Assembly (NCBI GenBank): GCA_902796095.1
Contig: CADBNP010000017.1
Coordinates: 1-13,222 of the forward strand
Origin: an uncultured Aeromonadales bacterium
Lineage (GTDB): Bacteria; Pseudomonadota; Gammaproteobacteria; Enterobacterales; Succinivibrionaceae
DNA length: 13,222 nucleotides
Direction of reading: 5' to 3'
The notes beneath the pieces are model-generated. The model was not told the origin of the DNA and did no database searches. It saw only the letters and a list, made by a program, of their open reading frames with translations. Both the position numbers and the translations under genes were made by a program. Below are positions 1 through 5,869 of this stretch, in pieces; the stretch's first letter is position 1, and every line of letters starts with the position of its first letter.

Positions 1-2089
1 CCTGCATTAGACGGTTAAGAAACATAATAAACAGAACGCGTTCACTGATCCCTCCGGAAACAATAAGTCTGAGCCTGTCTGAAGCTATTTTCGGAAGACC
101 TAATTTATCCAGTGCCTCAATGGTCTTCTCAGCAAACAGCTGCTTTACATCAGCAGTTTCCATTTCCTTGAGATTAATCACCAGGCCGTCAAAATAGACT
201 CTGAGACCGTTTTTCGGAGCATAATCAGCCGGTTCCTCCTGCACCCGTGATTTCTTCGGCGCGGCGTTCCTTGCCATGGCCATACTCATCCCCATGAAGC
301 CGGCTGGCATCGCCATGCTGTTCATGGCACCGCCACAGAAGGCGGCAGGCATTGCCGCACAGAATGCGGCTATAGATCCAAATCCGGCTTTAGGCATCTG
401 CGGAACTATCCTCATTTCAGGAAGTGACAGATTTTCACTGTCGGCGTTCTCCTCAACAAGAATGTAATTGGTCAGAGAAGTAACAAGACTGTACTTCACA
501 GCCAGTTCGGACGCTTCATCATCGGTTCTTCCGGAAATGCGCCGTCTTACCGCCATTCTGGCAAGATCCGAGATTTCCGTCTCATCAGCAGTTTCTGGAA
601 CATCGGTTTTCCATGAGAACTTCTGTTCAGACGATTTGGTTCTGAGCTCAACACTGCCGCATGGATTTCCGGAAAAACCGGCAAAAAACAGCGCCGTATC
701 CCCGTGAAACAGGTGAAGGTTCTTTTCCGGCCAGATCCAGTCCGGCTTCTCCGGCCAGATAATTTCAGAATTCATGACCGGCAGACTCATTCTCTGAAAA
801 TGACGTACAATTTTTTCCGCCATATTCTCGTTCGGTGTAACAAATTCAGACATGCCTCCGGTGATCTGGGAAAGTTTTCTCAGAAGTCCCTCGGAAACGG
901 CCGTGCCCACTCCCACGGTAAAAATTCTGCAGCCGGAATTCACGGCATTGTCGTAAAAGGACTGGTTCTCATATACCTGTCCGTCGGTAACAAGCAGTAT
1001 GTCATGAGGACATTCACCTGTATGGGTTTTATAGGCCTTATCAAGAGCATCCTCAAGATTCGTGCCGCCAAGATCAGCATCCATTTTCTCAAGAAGATCC
1101 CTCGCACGCCCGAGAGACTCGTCACTGCACGCTGAATGCCTGTCAAACAGAGGCACCACTCTGCTTCCGAAACGAATAATATTGAAACAGTCATTTCCGC
1201 CCAGCCTGGTAAGGATCTGACTCAGTGCTGCCCTTGCCTGCTCCATGGACTGACCTGACATTGAACCGGAGCAGTCGATTATAATGTCCAGATCACGGGG
1301 AACACTTCTGACATCCTCTCCAAAATCAGGAGTCATTGCAACAGCAGACACATATCCCCTGCCGTCACGCCCGGTAACCGCATAGGGAACAGGAGCTGAA
1401 TCTGTACGTATTTCAAGAATAAAATCCCGATCGGCAAAGGTGTCAACCGACAGCTGAACACCTTCACCTGATTCAGTGCGGTTCAGCTTATGCGTCGGGC
1501 ATTCGATTTTACATTTGCTGATACTGCCGGTGACAGTTATGGAGCATTTCATTGCATTCCGTGCTTCAGAAGAGGTTACAGGCGCCTGAAGATCATCGAT
1601 TCCGGCCTTGGACGGATCGCCGTATTTCGGAGCCACTACAGAAGGGAGAAAAAATCTGAGAAGTCTGCCGTTCCAGATATTAAACTGGGAATAGGTGAAG
1701 GATATTTCCACCTTCTGACCGGCAAGCAGATTTCCGACACTCATGCTGTAGAGACCGTCACCGATTTTCTCCAGCATGGCAGCTGAATTTCCCTGCTCGA
1801 CCGCATCCTCATAAACTTCCCGGGCTTTGGACTTCTTCATAACTGTGCCGTGACGCACCTTTCCGTCCAGAGTCACGGTAAAATCCAGCAGCACACCGTC
1901 ATAAGGAAGAGGGAAGGAATATACCGCTTCAATATTCTTTTCCTCCCTGTTTTCATATGTCTGGGTAATGGTTACACGGGAGAAAACATCACCGATACAG
2001 CCTTTAATATCAAGACCTGTAAGCGGTACCGGATGACCAGTCTTGTCCTTCAGGACGGCACATTCATTCTTTTTTTCGTTCTGAATCAT
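1..2089 (-). CDS. VIT and vWA domain protein, partial (C-terminus beyond window)
   Basis: The minus-strand frame is open from an ATG at 2089 to the left edge, giving at least 696 residues and no stop. The N-terminus (about residues 15-130) reads as a VIT domain (ITQTYENREEKNIEAVYSFP, then a KKSKAREVYEDA stretch). Residues about 265-430 are a von Willebrand A domain with a complete MIDAS metal site: DCSGS starting at Asp272, Thr343 in GGTNL, and Asp369 in VTDG. A linker rich in Met, Gly and Ala follows (7 Met among residues 589-606), then a further alpha/beta-looking segment. No signal peptide is visible, so a cytoplasmic location is likely. Proteins of this architecture resemble inter-alpha-trypsin-inhibitor heavy chains and usually act in metal-dependent protein binding; the partner here is unknown. 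A GGAG ribosome site sits 7 bases before the ATG, inside the upstream regulator gene, whose last 26 bases overlap this start, so the two are probably translationally coupled. Confidence 0.9.
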   Translation of the reverse strand, partial: MIQNEKKNECAVLKDKTGHPVPLTGLDIKGCIGDVFSRVTITQTYENREEKNIEAVYSFPLPYDGVLLDFTVTLDGKVRHGTVMKKSKAREVYEDAVEQGNSAAMLEKIGDGLYSMSVGNLLAGQKVEISFTYSQFNIWNGRLLRFFLPSVVAPKYGDPSKAGIDDLQAPVTSSEARNAMKCSITVTGSISKCKIECPTHKLNRTESGEGVQLSVDTFADRDFILEIRTDSAPVPYAVTGRDGRGYVSAVAMTPDFGEDVRSVPRDLDIIIDCSGSMSGQSMEQARAALSQILTRLGGNDCFNIIRFGSRVVPLFDRHSACSDESLGRARDLLEKMDADLGGTNLEDALDKAYKTHTGECPHDILLVTDGQVYENQSFYDNAVNSGCRIFTVGVGTAVSEGLLRKLSQITGGMSEFVTPNENMAEKIVRHFQRMSLPVMNSEIIWPEKPDWIWPEKNLHLFHGDTALFFAGFSGNPCGSVELRTKSSEQKFSWKTDVPETADETEISDLARMAVRRRISGRTDDEASELAVKYSLVTSLTNYILVEENADSENLSLPEMRIVPQMPKAGFGSIAAFCAAMPAAFCGGAMNSMAMPAGFMGMSMAMARNAAPKKSRVQEEPADYAPKNGLRVYFDGLVINLKEMETADVKQLFAEKTIEALDKLGLPKIASDRLRLIVSGGISERVLFIMFLNRLMQ

Positions 2090-2519
2090 TGATTTCTCCG
2101 TTAACTAAAATCTGCTGAACACGATTAACAAATTCCCGCAACTCTTCGGGAGACATACAGGTCTGATCTGAATCAACAACCAGTTCCAGACCAGGACCAA
2201 GGTAAACATGACTTTTCAAAGTAATCTCTCCCGGACACATCTCCTTTTCGACGGTATCAGCCGGAAACGATGGAGGATCCTCAAGAAGTTCCCTGATACG
2301 TTTAAGTCCCAGTCCGTCCTTCTGCCATTTTCGGATCTGAAACAGTCTGTCAAGATGCGAGATCAGATAGTATGCCCCGCGGTTGGCACCCTCAGGTTTC
2401 GGTACCAGTCCTGTCTGCATGTAGAAACGTATGGTTCTCCTCGGGAACCCGGTAAGAGAACTGAGCTCCTCAAGAGAAAAATGTCTTTCTTCTGTATTGT
2501 CTTCGTCTGTCATAATCAT
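2064..2519 (-). CDS. MerR-type transcriptional regulator
   Basis: This is a 151-residue protein. Residues 14-80 match the N-terminal MerR helix-turn-helix and wing: FSLEELSSLTGFPRRTIRFYMQ, then GLVPKP and a RGAYYLISHLDRL segment. The rest is short (about 70 residues) and lacks the paired cysteines of metal-sensing MerR proteins, so the signal it senses cannot be read. It sits directly upstream of the VIT-vWA gene and overlaps its start by 26 bases, implying one transcript and a dedicated regulatory role. The start is uncertain between ATG 2519 and ATG 2513 (sequence begins M-I-M); neither has a strong Shine-Dalgarno. The three-fold TGWCAGATWA motif just upstream is a plausible operator for autoregulation. 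Confidence 0.85.
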   Translation of the reverse strand: MIMTDEDNTEERHFSLEELSSLTGFPRRTIRFYMQTGLVPKPEGANRGAYYLISHLDRLFQIRKWQKDGLGLKRIRELLEDPPSFPADTVEKEMCPGEITLKSHVYLGPGLELVVDSDQTCMSPEELREFVNRVQQILVNGEINDSERKKE

Positions 2520-2536
2520 GAATTTAACACTCTTTA

Positions 2537-2574
2537 TGTCAGATTACAACTGTCAGATAATATGACAGATTACA
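2537..2574. promoter_or_regulatory. Iterated operator-like motif upstream of the MerR/VIT-vWA unit
   Basis: On the plus strand the 10-mer TGWCAGATWA occurs at 2537 (tgtcagatta), 2551 (tgtcagataa) and 2563 (tgacagatta). The outer two extend to 12-mers ending in ACA. The central part also forms a dyad, CTGTCA at 2550-2555 facing TGACAG at 2563-2568. On the minus strand TATTAT (2557-2562) inside the dyad could be a -10 element for the regulator gene, but no convincing -35 is visible. The block lies 18-55 bases before the MerR start, in the region divergent from the gene at 2802. Operator function is inferred. Confidence 0.5.
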
Positions 2575-2740
2575 AAAATCCGACAGCAGTCTCAAAACCT
2601 CTTTCAGCCGTCAGAGAAATGTACAGGTACCGTCAAATTTCCGCAGCATCTATCCCAAAATCACCGGCAAACTGATAGAATCAGAAATAAAGGGTTGCCT
2701 GTTCCTGACTGTGAGTCCGGATCTGTCCGTCAATTCCTTT

Positions 2741-2768
2741 CTGATCCCCCGTTCAGCTGCGGGATCAG
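2741..2768 (+). other. 8-bp hairpin in the leader of the first Cys-rich gene
   Basis: CTGATCCC (2741-2748) and GGGATCAG (2761-2768) are perfect inverted arms with a 12-base loop, about 34 bases before the ATG at 2802, followed by a weak T-containing stretch. It could be an attenuator or a leader structure. No plus-strand gene ends just upstream, so a normal gene-end terminator is unlikely. The rest of the 2520-2801 gap shows the iterated motif and nothing else I can name. Confidence 0.35.
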
Positions 2769-2801
2769 CCGTTTTGTTCAACCGAGATAAGATTAACAAA
2801 G

Positions 2802-3674
2802 ATGAAGAGACTATCCAGATTTTTATTTAACACCTCAGCCCTGCTGGCATTATGTTCCTTTCAGACATCCGTTTTTGCGGAGGCACCGGATATCAGACCC
2901 GGACGGTATGCACCGGTATCATCCGAGAATGCAAGAATGCACCACAACAGAAGCTCATTTTCATGTGCAGGCAACGGTGCCTACTACTGTCACAATCTGG
3001 AAAAATCAAACGCAAAATTTACACCGGAGGAGAAGGAACTTGTAAACGGATCCGAAATTTCCGGGGATATAGTGATAAGGAAGGATGACGCCACCGGAGA
3101 GTACTCGATATCGGCAAAGATCTATGTGCTGAGAACCTGTGAGGTTTCCACGGATTCAATGGTTAACGATGATTACAAAGCATACCTGTACAGGGATAAA
3201 TTCGTTGACTGCATAAGCGATGACAACGGATTTATTCACTGTCCGCTGAAAGATCCGGGGGAAAGTGAAAACGGAGAAAACCCTGTATTATTCACAATCA
3301 GCCAGGAAAGTCCCGATCGCCTGAAAATCACGGCAAGACTGTCGGAAAGCGCGGCAGAAAGCATGTCTCCGTACTGTATGCCATCGATTGAAAAGGATAC
3401 ATTTGTCTATGAGTCAGAAGATGAATTCAGACATAATATGTACCTGAGTGCAAAGCTTGATTTCATGAGAACTGATGCAGACATCAACCACTACTGGAAG
3501 AATATGCCTAAGGAGCAGAGAAAGAAGGCGCTTCCGGATCAGAGAAACTGGATTAAGGAGAAGGATAAAAAGTGCGGAGCTGTGACAATGAAGGGGTCTG
3601 AAGAAGAGCTTACAAAGATGTACAGATGTCAGGCCGCCATGACAGAAAAAAGACAGATGGCCATGGGAAACTGA
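2802..3674 (+). CDS. Exported cysteine-rich protein with LprI-like C-terminal domain (paralogue 1)
   Basis: This is a 290-residue protein. Residues 1-26 form a Sec signal peptide ending in VFA before EAPD. The mature part has eight cysteines (55, 63, 113, 137, 147, 192, 258, 276), suggesting up to four disulfides in the periplasm. The C-terminal 80 residues resemble the DUF1311/LprI-type lysozyme-inhibitor domain: a D-A-D-I-N motif, ALPDQRNWIKEKDKKC, then a YRCQAAMTEKR end. The N-terminal part (about 30-200) matches nothing I recognise. The gene is a paralogue of the one at 4139, with all eight cysteines conserved and roughly half of positions identical by eye. The ribosome site is weak (GAGATAAGA well upstream). 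A strong hairpin terminator follows at 3733. Lysozyme inhibition is only suggested by the domain, and the extra N-terminal part may give a different role. Confidence 0.85.
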   Translation: MKRLSRFLFNTSALLALCSFQTSVFAEAPDIRPGRYAPVSSENARMHHNRSSFSCAGNGAYYCHNLEKSNAKFTPEEKELVNGSEISGDIVIRKDDATGEYSISAKIYVLRTCEVSTDSMVNDDYKAYLYRDKFVDCISDDNGFIHCPLKDPGESENGENPVLFTISQESPDRLKITARLSESAAESMSPYCMPSIEKDTFVYESEDEFRHNMYLSAKLDFMRTDADINHYWKNMPKEQRKKALPDQRNWIKEKDKKCGAVTMKGSEEELTKMYRCQAAMTEKRQMAMGN

Positions 3675-3732
3675 CGGTACACATACCCTTTTATCAGATG
3701 AAAACAAAGAGGTTGAGTCAGTTCTGCTGACT

Positions 3733-3773
3733 GCGGTTTTATGTCCCGCTTCGGGCGGGAAAACCGCGGTTTT
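3733..3773 (+). terminator. Composite hairpin terminator after paralogue 1
   Basis: TCCCGC (3744-3749) and GCGGGA (3755-3760) close a loop of TTCGG. The outer arms GCGGTTT (3733-3739) and AAACCGC (3761-3767) extend the stem across a small bulge, followed by GGTTTT. The 3' arm also belongs to a 14-base perfect palindrome (3760-3773, AAAACCGCGGTTTT), so two foldings compete. It lies about 60 bases after the stop at 3674, consistent with intrinsic termination. Confidence 0.7.
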
Positions 3774-3912
3774 AAACATGAGGATGACAGCCCGCAGTAA
3801 ATTATGATCCCGTCAGAAAGGAATTTGCCTGCATCTGAATCTGGCAATATTTCAGCAGTACTGTCAGCAGGCTGTCTGCAGACAGTCCCCGAGTTTCACA
3901 GGTACAGGGAAG

Positions 3913-3961
3913 TTTTCAAAAAATGTTTCTTATTCGCTCGCGTTTAACATTTTTTTGAAAA
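3913..3961. repeat. AT-rich inverted repeat upstream of paralogue 2
   Basis: TTTTCAAAAAATGTT (3913-3927) is matched by its reverse complement at 3946-3961 with one extra T, leaving an 18-base loop that contains TTCGCTCGCG. The right arm ends 9 bases before a TATAAT box, so it overlaps the place where RNA polymerase would contact the -35 region. It may be an operator or a hairpin near the transcript start. Confidence 0.55.
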
Positions 3962-3970
3962 AAAAGTCTG

Positions 3971-3976
3971 TATAAT
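3971..3976 (+). promoter_or_regulatory. Candidate -10 box for paralogue 2
   Basis: A perfect TATAAT lies 163 bases before the ATG at 4139. No good -35 is placed 16-18 bases upstream; the TTGAAA at 3955 is only 10 bases away, too close. If used, the promoter probably depends on an activator and would give a leader of about 155 bases. That leader contains the small palindrome CGGATA-A-TATCCG at 4084-4096. Apart from this, the gap 3675-4138 holds only the terminator and the inverted repeat. Confidence 0.4.
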
Positions 3977-4138
3977 TCTGCCGGGTTTTGTTCAGAACAT
4001 TCAGACAGATACAGGCTGATGGACGGTATCACGGAAGACATCCGGTAAAAACCTCAGAAAGTATCTGCGAATTTTCGCTTCAACGGATAATATCCGCACT
4101 AACAACGGTCATTACTCAATTTAAACTGGGATAATTAA

Positions 4139-5014
4139 ATGAAAAAACTTTCAAAAATTCTGCTGAACACAACAGCACTGATGACTTTATTCGCACTGCA
4201 AAGTTCTGCTTTTGCCGGTACACCTGAAATCAAATCAGGCATCTATGCTCCAACATCGGCAATATACTCAAAAATGTTTCATAACAGAGATTCATTCACC
4301 TGTTTGGGAAACGGAGCTGCTGCATGTCAGAGCTTTGAAGGCAAAAAATTCACTCCTGAGGAAAAGGAGCTGATGGAAGGCGGATCTGTTTTCGGGGATT
4401 TGCATATTATCAGAGATGAAGGCACCGGAGAATATTCCGTATCAGGAAGAATATACGTTCTCAGACTTTGTGAACTGGGTACGGGCTCTTTCGCCAAGAC
4501 AGATGATGATACCTACGAATACGAGAAAAAATTCGTAAAATGCGAAGGCAATGACGACGGTTCAATAAACTGTCCGTTTGTTGATCCGGCTGAAACAGAT
4601 CAGAGCGATGTTCATGCAGTCCTTACAATCAGTCCGAACGGACCAAAGAAAATAAAAATATCCGGAAAGGCGCTTCCTGAGATGGCTGAAAATTTCCAGG
4701 ATGGATGCTTCGATGAAATCGGCAGCACTGTCCTTGAATACGAATCCGAAAAAGATTATGCACACAATATGTATATCAGCTCAAAGCTTCAGTTCCTTGA
4801 GGCAGATGGTGAACTTAACTCAACCTGGAAGGCACTGAGCAAGGCTAAAAGAGATAAGATTCTTCCTGATCAGAAAAAATGGATAAAGGAAAAAGATGAA
4901 AAATGCGGTCCGGTAACAAAGAAAGGTACTGAAGAGAAACTCACAGAAATGTACAGGTGCCAGTATGAAATGACCACGGACAAAAACATGGAACTGACAG
5001 AAATGCTTGAATAA
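4139..5014 (+). CDS. Exported cysteine-rich protein with LprI-like C-terminal domain (paralogue 2)
   Basis: This is a 291-residue protein. The signal peptide is residues 1-26, ending AFA before GTPEI. Mature cysteines at 55, 63, 111, 135, 145, 190, 256 and 274 align one for one with those of the neighbour at 2802, as do the FTPEEKEL, TGEYS and RIYVLR-type blocks. The C-terminus (about 205-291) has the LprI-like pattern D-G-E-L-N, LPDQKKWIKEKDEKCG, then EMYRCQYEMT. It is expected to be a disulfide-bonded periplasmic protein. It has its own upstream TATAAT and long leader, and a GGGATAATTAA just before the ATG gives a weak ribosome site. A long-arm inverted repeat follows its stop. A 76-base stretch near the 3' end (4871-4946) is identical to the degenerate third copy. 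Specific function is unknown. Confidence 0.87.
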   Translation: MKKLSKILLNTTALMTLFALQSSAFAGTPEIKSGIYAPTSAIYSKMFHNRDSFTCLGNGAAACQSFEGKKFTPEEKELMEGGSVFGDLHIIRDEGTGEYSVSGRIYVLRLCELGTGSFAKTDDDTYEYEKKFVKCEGNDDGSINCPFVDPAETDQSDVHAVLTISPNGPKKIKISGKALPEMAENFQDGCFDEIGSTVLEYESEKDYAHNMYISSKLQFLEADGELNSTWKALSKAKRDKILPDQKKWIKEKDEKCGPVTKKGTEEKLTEMYRCQYEMTTDKNMELTEMLE

Positions 5015-5038
5015 CAGTTCCTTCTGAAAATCACACCG

Positions 5039-5099
5039 GGCGGATTATCCTTCATGTTGATGAGATGACAGAACGCTGAACAGAAAAGGATAATCCGCC
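5039..5099. repeat. Inverted repeat with perfect 14-base arms after paralogue 2
   Basis: GGCGGATTATCCTT (5039-5052) and AAGGATAATCCGCC (5086-5099) are perfect reverse complements around a 33-base spacer, with partial extension outward (CACCG against CGGT). It starts 25 bases after the stop of the gene at 4139. The long spacer and lack of a T-run make it an untypical terminator. It could stabilise the 3' end of the message or be a copy of a dispersed palindromic element. Confidence 0.6.
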
Positions 5100-5268
5100 G
5101 CCGGTTTGTCAGAAAACTCAATCAGACACAAATCTAAAATCACGTACGGATTGTGCTGGCAGTAATCTGATAAAAGCGCATCATTAAACAGATAAGTGTC
5201 TGATTTACAATAATGGACAGTGGACAGCACCATCATTAATCGTGGTAAAAGGAAACGGGAAAAAATAT

Positions 5269-5714
5269 ATGCAAATTATCAAAAATCCTGTTAAACGCAA
5301 CAGCACTGATGACTTTATGTACACTGCAGGGTTCCGCATTTGCCGGTACACCTGAAATTAAATCAGGTCGCTATGCACCGGCATCAGCGACCTACGCAAA
5401 AATGATGCTTTGAAGAGATTGACGGTATTAACTTTGAATACGAGACTGAGGAAGAATACATACATAATATGTATCTCAGCTCAAAGCTGGAATTTCTTGA
5501 TGCTGACGGGGAACTCAACAGAAACTGGAAGGCGCTGAGCAAGGCTCAAAAGGACAAACTTCTTCCTGCCCAGAAAAAATGGATAAAGGAAAAAGATGAA
5601 AAATGCGGTCCGGTAACAAAGAAAGGTACTGAAGAGAAACTCACAGCCATGTACAAATGCCAGTTTGATATGACAATGGACAGAGTCGCCAAACTTATTA
5701 CTGAAGCTGAATAA
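5269..5714 (+). pseudogene. Degenerate third copy of the Cys-rich LprI-like gene
   Basis: This copy has two lesions relative to the gene at 4139. Just after the ATG at 5269 two bases are missing, so the signal-peptide coding (KLSKILLNATALMTLCTLQ, then GSAFAGTPEI) is out of frame with any start. At 5402-5407 the sequence jumps from the equivalent of residue 46 to the equivalent of residue 189, removing about 431 bp and shifting frame again, with a TGA at 5411-5413. Five of the eight cysteines are lost. From 5414 on, the third frame still encodes the C-terminal part, with an open frame from ATG 5469 to 5714 (81 residues, complete LprI-like end: LPAQKKWIKEKDEKCG, MYKCQFDMT). If that piece is made it has no signal peptide. 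The codons it retains are well preserved, so the decay looks recent. Confidence 0.9.
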
Positions 5715-5744
5715 TACTGCTTCTGTTAAAATTTCAGGAGCAGG

Positions 5745-5774
5745 ATGCTGTCATTTCGTATTGGATGGCAGCAT
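5745..5774 (+). other. 10-bp hairpin after the pseudogene
   Basis: ATGCTGTCAT (5745-5754) and ATGGCAGCAT (5765-5774) pair over 10 positions, with one G-T wobble, around a 10-base loop. No T-run follows directly. It may work together with the T-rich element just downstream in ending transcription. Confidence 0.45.
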
Positions 5775-5782
5775 TTCACAAA

Positions 5783-5813
5783 GCAGGATCGGCTTTTTTA
5801 CCGGCTGTTTTTT
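5783..5813 (+). terminator. Probable intrinsic terminator before the 5870 gene
   Basis: An imperfect stem (CGG at 5790-5792 with CCG at 5801-5803, plus CAG at 5784-5786 with CTG at 5805-5807) is followed by six T at 5808-5813. The stem is weak, but the T-run and the position after the pseudogene fit a terminator. A small CCTGA-TACA-TCAGG hairpin follows at 5818-5831, before the next gene. Confidence 0.45.
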
Positions 5814-5869
5814 AAATCCTGATACATCAGGCTGAAAAGATTCCACAGGAAGACTCAAGGAGAAATCAG

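Noticed and set aside
704..1135. Plus-strand 143-residue frame
   Set aside because: It lies entirely antisense to the vWA domain, whose MIDAS residues are read on the minus strand, and it looks like no known protein.
2208..2675. Plus-strand 155-residue frame crossing the MerR gene and intergenic region
   Set aside because: It is antisense to a recognisable MerR DNA-binding domain and runs through the iterated motif without any family signature.
3414..3847. Minus-strand frames of 121 and 72 residues
   Set aside because: They overlap the 3' end of paralogue 1 and its terminator, with low-quality composition and no ribosome site; they are shadows.
3955..3976. TTGAAA and TATAAT as a full promoter
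   Set aside because: The spacer is only 10 bases, too short for a sigma-70 promoter; only the -10 box is kept as a candidate.
5214..5227. TGGACAG direct duplication
   Set aside because: Two 7-base copies side by side are too short to mean more than local slippage, with no link to a gene feature.
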